A stretch of 64,000 nucleotides of DNA from Heliopora coerulea (taxonomy: Eukaryota; Cnidaria; Anthozoa; Scleralcyonacea; Helioporidae). The DNA lies in assembly GCA_030142905.1 (NCBI GenBank), contig JASJOG010000187.1, positions 592,192 to 656,191 on the forward strand, in the 5' to 3' direction. Numbering within the stretch: position 1 is the first letter of the stretch; every line of letters starts with the position of its first letter. Position numbers and translations under genes: made by a program. The notes beneath the pieces are model-generated. The model had not been told where the DNA came from and searched no databases. It saw nothing but the letters and a program-made list of their open reading frames with translations. Shown piece by piece: positions 21,500 to 30,691 of this stretch.

Positions 21500-21572
<73 letters not shown>
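21500..21572. repeat. (AC)n(AT)n microsatellite
   Basis: Perfect AC run followed by perfect AT run; it directly abuts the 3' end of a minus-strand hammerhead ribozyme. Confidence 0.95.
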
Positions 21573-21573
<1 letters not shown>

Positions 21574-21618
21574 CTACAGACGGAACCGTTTCGGCCTATT
21601 GGGCCTCATCAGTGTAGT
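21573..21618 (-). ncRNA. Hammerhead ribozyme (type I), PLE family B terminus
   Basis: All conserved parts are present on the minus strand. Stem I ACUACA (21613-21618) pairs with UGUAGU (21573-21578). Core CUGAUGA at 21606-21612. Stem II GGCC-CAAUA-GGCC at 21593-21605 with the preferred G-C closing pair. GAAA at 21589-21592. Stem III ACGG-UU-CCGU at 21580-21589. Cleavage would follow the C at 21579. The very short stem III is typical of hammerheads reported in PLEs and retrozymes; activity is inferred from the fold. Confidence 0.85.
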
Positions 21619-21835
21619 GCTGATGAGCAAGATTGTGTAGCCTACATTATATAGACAACTCAGATGTCCCACGCTTGTGGTACATCTAAGCCATGCCAGA
21701 GCGCTCTAACTAGAGACTAGTGAGCGTGCGGAAATGTGCTAGCGGCATGACTCATCCTGTAGAGCGCTCATATGTATATGTATATGTATATATGTATATA
21801 TACATATACATATACATATACATATCATATACCGA
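21619..21835. repeat. PLE family B terminal block (inverted pLTR-like)
   Basis: About 105 bp after the ribozyme (to about 21731) is closely repeated at 36330-36440 with a few substitutions (CTACATTATATAGACAAC, then AGATGTCCCAC, then a GAGCGCTC-containing stretch). It is followed by a TATACA dyad-symmetric microsatellite at 21770-21830 just before the coding part. Confidence 0.65.
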
Positions 21836-22456
21836 ATTGAAACACACTGCAACACCCAAGAGAGCAAAAAGAAAGAACAAGAATATCTACACGAAACATT
21901 CAGAAAGAACAACTACCCTAAACACTTCATCGACAAATTCAACGTACAACGGCAACACAATCCTCCACGAAACACGAACGATGAACAAGACAACAACACC
22001 ACTCAAACAAGACACATAACTCTACCCTACATACGAACCATATCCGAAATAACGTCAAGAATACTGGAACAACATCGCATAAAAGTAGCACAGAAACCCA
22101 CTAGTAAACTCAGATCAATTTTCACAACACATAAGGATACCGTCGACAACCTTGAAAAACATAACGCCATTTATATGATCCCTTGCCGTGACTGCAACAA
22201 CGTTTACATTGGCGAAACCTCGAAGACAATTAACTCAAGACTAACCGAACACAAAAACGCAATCAAACGACAAGACTCACGATCGCTCCCAGCTGCACGC
22301 GTCCAAAATACAGACCACAGATTCCATTGGGCCAACACAAAAGTACTAGGACAAGCAAACACAAGACACGCACGCGAATTTAAGGAAGCATGGCACAGCC
22401 TCGACAAACCCGCAATTAACAGACACATCGACATTCCCGCAGCATACCACCGGCCT
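21836..22456 (+). pseudogene. PLE family B, C-terminal part with GIY-YIG domain
   Basis: Plus strand, frame changes early, then open from 22175. LPYIRTISEITSRIL near 22020 and a KPTSKLRSIFTTHKD block near 22088 are the usual linker of animal PLEs. The GIY-YIG nuclease follows: AIYMIPCRDCNNVYIGETSK at about 22168-22227, then INSRLTEHKNAIKR and a segment ending DKPAINRHIDIPAAYH at 22451. The 5' part with the reverse transcriptase is absent, so this is a 5'-truncated copy. The frame seems cut at about 22456 by the next element, and a proline/asparagine-rich tail at 23435-23735 may be its displaced C-terminus. Confidence 0.7.
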
Positions 22457-22559
22457 TTTCACAAATTTCGAGAGTTTTTTGCCTGTTATTTACAAGAAAG
22501 GTCTAATTTATACTATTTTATTTCGATATTTGAATATATGTTCGTCGTATTCGATTTTT

Positions 22560-23189
22560 CAAGAAGAACTTGCAAAATTTAAGAGCCTGTTACTTCAAAA
22601 TGGTTATCCGCAACGGTTTATAGACTATTGTATTTGCTCTTTTTTACATAAAGTTTCCGACACACCTATTAAACCTCTCACAGCACCCAAATTGCAGTTA
22701 TCCATTGCACTGCCTTTTACTGGTATTCACGGCCTCAAAATTCGCCAACAGCTTTTAAGGTTAATATCTTCGGCCCACCCACACATTGACCTCCGAGTAA
22801 TATTTCGACCAGTTTGCCGTTTTTCACACTTTTTTCGTTTTAAAGACCGTATTCCTATGCGTTTAAGATCCAATGTTATTTATAAATTTACGTGCCAACG
22901 CTGCTCCGCGTTGTATGTGGGTGAAACAACCCGAAACTTACACACTAGGATCTGTGAACACATGGGCATTTCGGCACACACAGGAAATGAGATCTCTCAC
23001 CCATCTTCTTTGTCTAGCATTTTAACACATAAAAGAGAAACTGGACACCCAATTTCTTTTGATGATTTCTCAGTTTTAGCTAGTGGCCGTTCGGAATTAG
23101 ACACTCTCATTCGAGAAAGTTTGCTGATTGCTAAAATAAATCCCTCTCTCAACGTAAATATAAGGTCATTTCCTCTCTTGTTATTCTAA
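22560..23189 (+). CDS. PLE family C, RT end plus GIY-YIG domain (5'-truncated)
   Basis: An open frame (formal start 22479, but recognisable protein from about 22560) without stop until 23189. FQEELAKFKSLLLQNGYPQRF is the segment after the RT palm; TAPKLQLSIALPFTG and LRVIFRPVCRFSHFFRFKD form the linker; the GIY-YIG domain starts YKFTCQRCSALYVGETTRN (about 22882-22938) and continues with HTRICEHMG, a LSSILTHKRETGH block and ESLLIAKINPSLN near the end. The domain looks intact but there is no RT, so the copy cannot move by itself. The true element start is lost; the first ~27 codons are not PLE-like. Confidence 0.7.
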   Translation, partial: QEELAKFKSLLLQNGYPQRFIDYCICSFLHKVSDTPIKPLTAPKLQLSIALPFTGIHGLKIRQQLLRLISSAHPHIDLRVIFRPVCRFSHFFRFKDRIPMRLRSNVIYKFTCQRCSALYVGETTRNLHTRICEHMGISAHTGNEISHPSSLSSILTHKRETGHPISFDDFSVLASGRSELDTLIRESLLIAKINPSLNVNIRSFPLLLF

Positions 23190-23328
23190 TTGCTTTTCTT
23201 TTCTTTTCTTTTCTCCTCCACCTTAATCCCTGTCATGACACCTCATTCATCATTCTCTCCTTCTCTCACCTCTATTTTTGTAATCGTGTAGGTTATTTAA
23301 GCCGAAAATTTTCATGTAAATAGACACT

Positions 23329-23366
23329 CTGATGATGTTACTTGTAAAGTGACGAAACGTTAGTTC
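23329..23366 (+). ncRNA. Hammerhead-like core at PLE family C 3' end (degenerate)
   Basis: CTGATGA at 23329-23335, a possible stem GTTAC...GTGAC, GAAA at 23354-23357 and a possible short stem III (AC GTTA GT). Stem I is not visible and one unpaired U separates the core from stem II, so catalytic competence is doubtful. Confidence 0.4.
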
Positions 23367-23434
23367 CTCATTAAATTTCTTTCAAAGTATCCTGACATGT
23401 GTATTTGATTATGGGCTTCTTCAAAATTATTTGC

Positions 23435-23734
23435 TGGGCAATAATCTTTATCACTAGACTACACAAATACGTCAGAACACCCTACTAACATCACATCACA
23501 ACCTACTATCCATGAACCAACCAATCACTTCAATTCATCAGAATCCACCGATGAGAACAGCCGACAGCCCAATCCACCCATCAGACGCTCGGAACGCCTA
23601 CACGCGCAAAGACTCATGGACCAAGCTGATAGAAACAAACCACGTGCAAACACCTCACCATAACCTGACGAAGACTTGAAGGACCAAGTCGAAAGCTCGA
23701 CTGACCAAAACACAAATCCGGAGAACAAAATCAT

Positions 23735-23735
<1 letters not shown>
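23435..23735 (+). pseudogene. Probable displaced C-terminal tail of PLE family B
   Basis: Low-complexity Asn/Pro/Ser-rich reading with [19 protein letters not shown] near 23575-23630, ending in the microsatellite at 23738. I link it to family B because it follows the end of nested family C; this is inference. Confidence 0.4.
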
Positions 23736-23737
<2 letters not shown>

Positions 23738-23784
<47 letters not shown>

Positions 23785-23816
23785 CATATATATATATATA
23801 TACATACACAAATACA

Positions 23817-23864
<48 letters not shown>

Positions 23865-23875
23865 CATATATTATT
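23738..23875. repeat. (TA)n/(TACA)n microsatellite
   Basis: Pure TA runs interrupted by CATATACA blocks; frames through it are repeat artefacts. Confidence 0.95.
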
Positions 23876-23892
23876 TATTTTACAGTAAAATG

Positions 23893-23943
23893 CTGTCGCT
23901 ACTCAGAGTTTCACGCGGTACGTGATCATCAGGCAACTGACAG
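23893..23943 (-). ncRNA. Hammerhead ribozyme candidate (PLE family E type)
   Basis: Minus strand: stem I CUGUC-AGUU-GC (23933-23943) pairs with GC-GACAG (23893-23899) leaving an AGUU internal loop on one side; CUGAUGA at 23926-23932; GAAA at 23909-23912; stem III ACU-CUG-AGU at 23901-23909; cleavage after the A at 23900. Stem II is imperfect: next to the core there is a U-U mismatch. Very similar to the sequence at 38463-38512, so it is probably a terminal piece of that family, stranded in microsatellite DNA. Confidence 0.6.
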
Positions 23944-24017
23944 ATTCGGTTCAACTATTCTTATTTACATAGGTTGTGACGTTAATTAGGTGTTTCGTTA
24001 CATGGCGACACCTTGAG

Positions 24018-24265
24018 AATATATGTATATATATGTATATATACATATATATGTATATATACATATATATGTATATATGTATATATGTATATATATGTAT
24101 ATATGTATGTATATATGTGTATATATGTATATATGTATGTATATATATGTATATATGTATGTATATATATATATATATATATACATATATATACATATAT
24201 ACATATATATGTATATATATATATATATATATACATATATACATATATATACACATATATACATA

Positions 24266-24309
<44 letters not shown>

Positions 24310-24315
24310 TACATA

Positions 24316-24361
<46 letters not shown>

Positions 24362-24522
24362 TACATCTATATACATATACGTATACATATATATATACAT
24401 ATATTGGGCCTCATCAGTGTAGTGCTGATGAGGCCCAATAGGCCGAAACGGTTCCGTCTGTAGTTGCATATATACATATATACATATACATATATACATA
24501 TACATATATACATATACATATA

Positions 24523-24553
<31 letters not shown>

Positions 24554-24597
24554 ACATATATGTATATACATATATATATATACATATACATATATAC

Positions 24598-24644
<47 letters not shown>

Positions 24645-24738
24645 TACATACATACATATATATACACATATACATACATATACATACATTTATATACATA
24701 CATATACATACATACATATACATACATATACATACATA
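24018..24738. repeat. Large TATACA/TATATG microsatellite (about 0.7 kb)
   Basis: Built of (TA)n, (TATACA)n, (TATG)n blocks, interrupted only by the ribozyme-bearing fold-back at 24402-24470. Equivalent tracts on both sides of the insertions at 24740-29098 and 29120-36234 suggest this was once one longer array. The many long frames on both strands (Y/I/C/M-rich) are artefacts. Confidence 0.95.
24402..24464 (+). ncRNA. Hammerhead core in a fold-back (PLE family B type)
   Basis: CTGATGA 24425-24431, stem II GGCCCAATAGGCC 24432-24444, GAAA 24445-24448, stem III CGG-TT-CCG, then TC and TGTAGT (24459-24464) as the 3' strand of stem I. The 5' strand of stem I is replaced: 24402-24417 is the exact complement of 24425-24440, with a 7-nt loop TGTAGTG. 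So the core is complete but stem I cannot form as in the 21573-21618 copy. Confidence 0.6.
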
Positions 24739-24739
24739 A

Positions 24740-26271
24740 AGTAGAAAACATACTCCGAAAAATAGTTCCATCTTGGACTCAAAATTTGAGAAAACAAGCG
24801 GACACAGTGTTCAATAGTAATATTTCGAATTTATTACAAATTCATCATCAGACTAATTTACAAAAGCTGAACCTAGGTCAATATATAGGCACAAGCGTGG
24901 TGACATCATACAGGAAGAATGTGTAGGCGGAAGAAATTAGAGTGTGAATGAGTGATGTGTTGTCAGGCGGAAGAAATTAGAGTGTGAATGAGTGATGTGT
25001 TATGTCAGGTCAAATAACGAGAGTTCTTTGCTGGCTTTGAGTCCTACGTTTAGTTTTGGTTTTAGAGATTTGATGAAAAGTGCTTCCATTAGTAAAAGTC
25101 GGTTTTTGTTAAGTGAATTATTTGCATATAGTATTTTGTAGTTGTTAACGATGAGATTTGTTAGCTTGGAAACGTGTATCTGAGGAAGTGTTTTGTCCGT
25201 CAGGTCGGTTATGTTTTGTGTGACAGTGTCTTGTGCGTTCTTGCATACTAAAAAGTGTTGTCCTACTGCACTGGTGTCATGTTTGGTGGCATGTTCATGA
25301 AGTCTTGTTTTGAGGCATCTTTCGGTTTTCCAATGTAAGAATAGCCGCATCCAGGACAGGTTATTTGGTAAATGGCATTAGAACAGACTAAAGGAGGAAT
25401 TTTGTCTTTGTTGGATGTGAAAAATGCGATATTTTTAGTGTCATAAATAACTACAAATTTAACCGGTCTTATAAAACATCGGCGTAATTTCTTTAAACAT
25501 GACTTAACAATATTTTCTCCTTGGGTTCCAAGGTAAGGCAGGCGAATCCAAATTTTAGGCAAATTGCCATCATTGGTTTGCGATTGAGATGAAGAACAGG
25601 TTCTAGCAGAAGTACTAACTTTACGTTTAAACTTGTTAATGAGGAGATGTTTCAAAGAATTACGATATCCATTCCACGACATAAAAGACTTAATGTTTTT
25701 AACTTGGCTATCAAATAAGTTTTTAGTGCTGCAAATTTTGTGAGCGCGATCAAGGAGTGATCTTATCCATGCAGTTTTTCTTTGAAATGGTTCGAAACTT
25801 GTAAAATGGGTGTATTGTCCAGTGTGTGTAGCTTTTCGGTAAATATCGGTTCCATCAGCAGATATTTTTATGTCTAAGAAGTGGACAATGCCATCTGGAA
25901 AGGTGTCAGCTGTAAAGTTTAAATTCTTGTCAAAATTGTTGAACATTTTGAGTAAGGTCGGAATGTTAGAAGGTTTGATTAGTAAAAATGTGTCGTCTAC
26001 GTATCTTTTATAAAATTTAATGGTACCAGAGTTGATTAAGTTGGAAATGACAGTTTCTTCAAATTCGGTTAAGATTATATTAGCGAGTACAGCCGCGAGA
26101 GAGGATCCCATTGAAACCCCATCGATTTGTTTGTAAATTTCATTGTCAAAAGAAAACGGAGTTTTGCTGCAGCAATCTTTGATGAGTTTTTTAAGTGTTT
26201 GCTTTTTCAGAGTGGTGTCGATTAGCTTAGATTCATAAATACGCTTTAAAATGATGTTGATGGTTCTAGTT
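24740..26271 (-). mobile_element. PLE family D, 5'-truncated minus-strand copy
   Basis: Reverse complement of 27536-29070 as far as I can compare, apparently identical. Begins in the microsatellite at its 3' terminal block, contains the C-terminal half of the RT (25263-26271, including the YVDD motif near 26000 on the minus strand) and the GIY-YIG part in another frame (25000-25350), and stops abruptly at 26271, where the full-length plus copy begins. A head-to-head arrangement of a truncated and a full copy. Confidence 0.85.
25000..26271 (-). pseudogene. PLE family D RT/GIY-YIG (truncated, minus copy)
   Basis: Same protein as the C-terminal 340 or so codons at 27530-28806. RT motif B is at GVSMGSSLAAVLANIIL near 26111, YVDD near 26000, the FLDIKI block near 25890. 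The GIY-YIG start (NAIYQITCPGCGYSYIG) near 25370-25325 is followed by a one-base frame change, the rest lying in the 25000-25350 frame. The shared frameshift with the plus copy shows that one was copied from the other or from the same defective source. Confidence 0.8.
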
Positions 26272-26330
26272 TTCTGAAATTATCGGCTGGAAACGGATTC
26301 TGGTATAACCTCCGAATAACCGACCCTTCA

Positions 26331-26996
26331 GTGCATAAGCTAACCGTGAAATACCAACGATCACTGCGCAAGCTGAAGAAAGCAACGTTAGATCTGAAAT
26401 TCTTGCTTGAATGCAAGAAAAACCAGATCTATCCGAACTTTGTACGATGGAAGAACCTCTCACAGCTAAAGAAAAAGAAATTGAAAAATCGATTCCTGAA
26501 TCTCCTGCTAAACGACGCCATTCAAGACAAAAGACGAACGATCAACAAATTGACGACCACTACGCATAAACTCAAACATTCGCTCTCAACACAAACCACC
26601 TGGGTGAAATTCAAGCTTATCTGCATCTCAGTTGAACGCATCATCGGAAAAGAAGTAAATCGCATTATTGCCCGCCACAACAAGAAACTATCCACACTAA
26701 TCCTACTTAAACATACCGCTGATGGCATTGAAGAAAACCCTAATGAAACAATTGTAAACCTAACAGGACAAACACTATCACAAGATCAAACGGATGTTCT
26801 CAAACTTGGCCTTCGATATGGACTTGCAACCAGACCTAACAAATTTGAAGTTATGACCACCGCTGAAGACGTTTGGGAGCAAATCTCTCGACAGAACTTG
26901 GTGAAGGAAGGACAATACATACCAGATAAGATTAAAAACTCTCTACGTGCTTTCACTTTTAATTATATAGACCTAGACTTGAAAGAATTAGGTTAG
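26331..26996 (+). CDS. PLE family D, N-terminal region
   Basis: 221 codons, start ATG at 26331, basic and helix-rich (several K/R/L-rich segments), then a more acidic C-terminal part near residues 165-221 (EVMTTAEDVWEQIS...). This corresponds to the N-terminal extension before the RT of animal PLEs, thought to bind nucleic acid. It ends after KELG; in the next frame the reading continues directly with DKRKIKILNKI, so a one-base indel near 26990 separates it from the RT. I see no sign of a programmed shift site. Confidence 0.7.
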   Translation: MHKLTVKYQRSLRKLKKATLDLKFLLECKKNQIYPNFVRWKNLSQLKKKKLKNRFLNLLLNDAIQDKRRTINKLTTTTHKLKHSLSTQTTWVKFKLICISVERIIGKEVNRIIARHNKKLSTLILLKHTADGIEENPNETIVNLTGQTLSQDQTDVLKLGLRYGLATRPNKFEVMTTAEDVWEQISRQNLVKEGQYIPDKIKNSLRAFTFNYIDLDLKELG

Positions 26997-27000
26997 ATAA

Positions 27001-28543
27001 ACGCAAGATCAAAATCCTAAACAAAATCACACTCAACTTTTCCATTCTAAAACCGGACAAAGGCAATGGCATAGTTATTATGAAGCGTGCAGACTATTTC
27101 TCAGCTGTTAAATCTCTATTCACCAATCATAAGAAATTCACTAAATTAACTTCCGACCCAACACCCGCCATACTTTCTTCGCTACAATCTTACTTACACA
27201 AATTAATGAAACGTAACGAAATTACTGAATCAGATTATAACTTCATGCGACCGACGGCTGCACACTTCGGACGTGCACACGGCTTGCCTAAGACACACAA
27301 GAACTATTCCATTCTTCCCACTTTCCGACCAATTGTAGACACTAATAATACACCACACTACAATGTAGGCAAATTGCTTGCATCTTTATTGAACCCTTTA
27401 ACGTTGAATGAGTTCACTCTAACTGATTCTTTTGATGCCGCAAATTGCATTAGAAATATTCCCAATGATTTGTTTCAAGAAGGTTACCGCTTTGTGTCTT
27501 TTGATATAGAATCATTGTTCACCAACGTCCCTTTAACTAGAACCATCAACATCATTTTAAAGCGTATTTATGAATCTAAGCTAATCGACACCACTCTGAA
27601 AAAGCAAACACTTAAAAAACTCATCAAAGATTGCTGCAGCAAAACTCCGTTTTCTTTTGACAATGAAATTTACAAACAAATCGATGGGGTTTCAATGGGA
27701 TCCTCTCTCGCGGCTGTACTCGCTAATATAATCTTAACCGAATTTGAAGAAACTGTCATTTCCAACTTAATCAACTCTGGTACCATTAAATTTTATAAAA
27801 GATACGTAGACGACACATTTTTACTAATCAAACCTTCTAACATTCCGACCTTACTCAAAATGTTCAACAATTTTGACAAGAATTTAAACTTTACAGCTGA
27901 CACCTTTCCAGATGGCATTGTCCACTTCTTAGACATAAAAATATCTGCTGATGGAACCGATATTTACCGAAAAGCTACACACACTGGACAATACACCCAT
28001 TTTACAAGTTTCGAACCATTTCAAAGAAAAACTGCATGGATAAGATCACTCCTTGATCGCGCTCACAAAATTTGCAGCACTAAAAACTTATTTGATAGCC
28101 AAGTTAAAAACATTAAGTCTTTTATGTCGTGGAATGGATATCGTAATTCTTTGAAACATCTCCTCATTAACAAGTTTAAACGTAAAGTTAGTACTTCTGC
28201 TAGAACCTGTTCTTCATCTCAATCGCAAACCAATGATGGCAATTTGCCTAAAATTTGGATTCGCCTGCCTTACCTTGGAACCCAAGGAGAAAATATTGTT
28301 AAGTCATGTTTAAAGAAATTACGCCGATGTTTTATAAGACCGGTTAAATTTGTAGTTATTTATGACACTAAAAATATCGCATTTTTCACATCCAACAAAG
28401 ACAAAATTCCTCCTTTAGTCTGTTCTAATGCCATTTACCAAATAACCTGTCCTGGATGCGGCTATTCTTACATTGGAAAACCGAAAGATGCCTCAAAACA
28501 AGACTTCATGAACATGCCACCAAACATGACACCAGTGCAGTAG
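27001..28543 (+). CDS. PLE family D, reverse transcriptase
   Basis: The frame opens at about 27001 (first ATG 27080). Before that ATG lies the conserved LKPDKGNGIVIM block (about 27052), so translation from 27080 alone would cut the RT. Motifs, with residue numbers from 27080: RT fingers with HGLPKTHK (66-73) and FRPIVD; motif A FVSFDIESLF (about 137-146, catalytic D); motif B SMGSSLAAVLANIIL (about 205-220); motif C YVDD (about 243-246); FLDIKI (about 290). The frame then enters the GIY-YIG domain (YQITCPGCGYSYIG) but loses it after one missing base, ending at 28543. Close to functional apart from two frameshifts. Confidence 0.85.
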
Positions 28544-28806
28544 GACAACACTTTTTAGTATGCAAGAACGCACAAGACACTGTCACACAAAACATAACCG
28601 ACCTGACGGACAAAACACTTCCTCAGATACACGTTTCCAAGCTAACAAATCTCATCGTTAACAACTACAAAATACTATATGCAAATAATTCACTTAACAA
28701 AAACCGACTTTTACTAATGGAAGCACTTTTCATCAAATCTCTAAAACCAAAACTAAACGTAGGACTCAAAGCCAGCAAAGAACTCTCGTTATTTGACCTG
28801 ACATAA
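28456..28806 (+). pseudogene. PLE family D, out-of-frame rest of GIY-YIG domain
   Basis: The recognisable part begins after the YIG block as KTERCLKTRLHEHATKHDTS (about 28476) with the conserved arginine/histidine region, then VGQHFLVCKN and a C-terminal helix with LLMEALFIKSLKPKLNVG. It is the direct continuation of the preceding frame, offset by one base in a short A run at 28475-28478. The same offset exists in the minus copy. Confidence 0.8.
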
Positions 28807-28954
28807 CACATCACTCATTCACACTCTAATTTCTTCCGCCTGACAACACATCACTCATTCACACTCTAATTTCTTCCGCCTACACATTCTTCCTGTATGA
28901 TGTCACCACGCTTGTGCCTATATATTGACCTAGGTTCAGCTTTTGTAAATTAGT

Positions 28955-28983
28955 CTGATGATGAATTTGTAATAAATTCGAAA
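28955..28983 (+). ncRNA. Hammerhead-like core in PLE family D terminus
   Basis: CTGATGA (28955-28961), a stem GAATTT/AAATTC around a GTAAT loop, then GAAA (28980-28983). One U is unpaired before stem II, stem III would be only AUA/UAU, and stem I is not evident. The same core occurs at 24823-24851 (minus) and twice in the palindrome at 3981-4376. Conserved but probably catalytically weak or degenerate. Confidence 0.4.
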
Positions 28984-29119
28984 TATTACTATTGAACACT
29001 GTGTCCGCTTGTTTTCTCAAATTTTGAGTCCAAGATGGAACTATTTTTCGGAGTATGTTTTCTACTTTATTTTCTGAAATTATCGGCTGGAAACGGATAT
29101 ACATACATATATATATACA

Positions 29120-29436
29120 TGTAGGCCTATTACGAAGAACTCAGAAACGCACGCATAGCTGTACGTTAATCGACCAACTCAAATACCGAATCTTTATTCT
29201 AGCGTGGTTTCTACAAGAAACACACAATCATCGTAAACAAAACATCTAAATCAATTACAATAAACGATCGTCACTTTACCTGACTGTAGCCCTTCGCTAG
29301 TTCAAATAATATAATCTTCTTTGAATCACAACTCTCAAAAAAAAAGGCAACTTGTCGCAACCGCTCCTAACCGGTTCTGACCGGTTACCTACCACCTGGC
29401 TACCCGACCTCAGGCGATTAACCCACATGCCTTACA
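29120..29436 (-). repeat. BEL/Pao LTR (3' LTR of the element)
   Basis: 317 bp, TG...CA. Differs from the 35917 LTR by about seven substitutions and one length change in an A run, about 2% by eye. Confidence 0.9.
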
Positions 29437-29568
29437 ACGCCTAGATCCTACATACCGGCCCCTATCGCAGTGAATTACTCGATACTACCTAACAGGATCT
29501 AGGCAAATTTGGTACTATAACAATGTATACTAAAGTTAAAACAACATTCGTAGTAAGTTCGTGGTTCA

Positions 29569-30256
29569 TTAGGCGTTGACTTCTTCGGCTCCTTCCAACA
29601 AACACAATTTACGGACATCTCTTTTAAATTTGCTATTCGCCGTCCTCACCATCACCTGACGAACAATTCCATGTTTGTCAGGGAAAACCTCCTCGACAAT
29701 TGCCATCGGCCATTGTCCACGTGAACATCCACTGTCCACTAACAACACGAGATTCTTGACCTTTAAGTTCTTTCTAGGTTTGCGCCATTTCTGACGTTGC
29801 TGTAACGTAGGCAGATATTCTCGAAGCCAACGTCGCCAAAAGGTATTGGCAAGAAGCTGGGCTTGCCGCCAACGCCGATTATAACGATCTTTGTTAATGA
29901 ATACACCAAGCGGAGCACACGAATTGGAATGCATGAGAAGTAGCTTGCTCGGGGTCAACGAATCCAAGTCATCGACTTGACCTTCGTTCGAATCAATGGA
30001 CGATCGTTAAGAATTCTCTCTACTTCCACCAGAAAGGTATAAAGTGCTTCCTCGTCGACTACTTGTTCATGCATTAAGGCCGCTAAGATCCTACGTATCG
30101 AACGTATCATACGTTCCCACACTCCACCTCTGTGACTGGCTAACGGAGGATTAAAACTTCAATTGACTGCTTTCATTCGTAAACGGTCGTGAATCTTCGA
30201 CTGGGCTTCATCTGATTGAATGTTCTTGAACTCCTCTTTTAAGGTCCTGCATGCCC
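29569..30256 (-). pseudogene. BEL/Pao integrase, C-terminal part, broken
   Basis: The open part (29569-29967) contains [12 protein letters not shown], a tryptophan-rich block ending FWRRWLREYLPTLQQRQKW, and a beta-rich segment (VLLVDSGCSRGQWPMAIVEEV...) typical of the C-terminal domain of BEL/Pao integrases. Between 29967 and 30256 the reading, which should hold the glutamate of the DDE triad, is in other frames with stops. This lies directly after the second catalytic aspartate in the next entry. Confidence 0.8.
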
Positions 30257-30691
30257 CTACAAAAAATTCGAACCATTGTCACTATAGACATTGTTTGGTA
30301 GGCCTCTACGGGCCGTAAAACGGCTAAAGGCGCAGAGGAACGATTCGGCATCAAGAGAATGCGCCACTTCAATATGAACTGCTCTCATGGATAAACACGT
30401 AAAGACGCATCCATATCGTTTGACTTGACATCTGCCTCTTTTGACCAGTAAAGGACCGAAGTAGTCGACACCGGTGGACGCGAAAGGGCGTTCGTAGGCT
30501 GTGACTCGTTGTACAGATAACGATGCCATAACTTGCTCACAGGGTGGTGCGTAATTTTTGCGACAACGAATACATTTATTGATGATCCATCGAATTCTTG
30601 AGCGTCCTCGAAGTATCCAAAAGTCCCTTTGGATGGCTGCAAGAACTATTCTAGCACCTGAGTGACCTCTTTTGTGATAATGTTGGATCAC
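30257..30691 (-). pseudogene. BEL/Pao integrase, HHCC and core domain
   Basis: Minus strand. N-terminal zinc-binding region with QHYHKRGHSG and CIRCRKNYA (HHCC), then the catalytic core with the first aspartate in STGVDYFGPLLV and the second in VYSDNGSNF, after which the frame ends at 30257. The join to the upstream Pol frame needs a one-base change at about 30690 (Pol stops right after HHLVDPL). Confidence 0.85.

Larger units (their letters stand above)
22457..23430 (+). mobile_element. PLE family C, 5'-truncated copy, probably nested in family B
   Basis: Different PLE from the surrounding family B. The coding part occupies up to 23189 and is followed by a CT-rich stretch, then a hammerhead-like core at 23329-23357 and about 70 bp of tail. 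Nesting is inferred because family B reading stops at its left border and an apparently matching tail restarts at about 23435. Confidence 0.55.
26272..29098 (+). mobile_element. PLE family D, near full-length copy
   Basis: Starts TTCTGAAATTATCGGCTGG at 26272 and the same sequence recurs at its 3' end (29071-29098), so the unit has short direct terminal repeats plus an inverted truncated neighbour. The coding part lies in three consecutive frames (next entries). The 3' terminal block contains a hammerhead-like core at 28955-28983 and duplicated 40-45 bp units (TCACTCATTCACACTCTAATTTC) at 28807-28880. The right border falls in TACATA microsatellite, immediately before the BEL/Pao insertion. Confidence 0.85.

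Noticed and set aside
23982..24771. Many frames of 90-266 codons on both strands through the TATACA array
   Set aside because: Composition is almost only Y, I, C, M and H, set by the repeat in all frames; no start context or domain. They are microsatellite artefacts.
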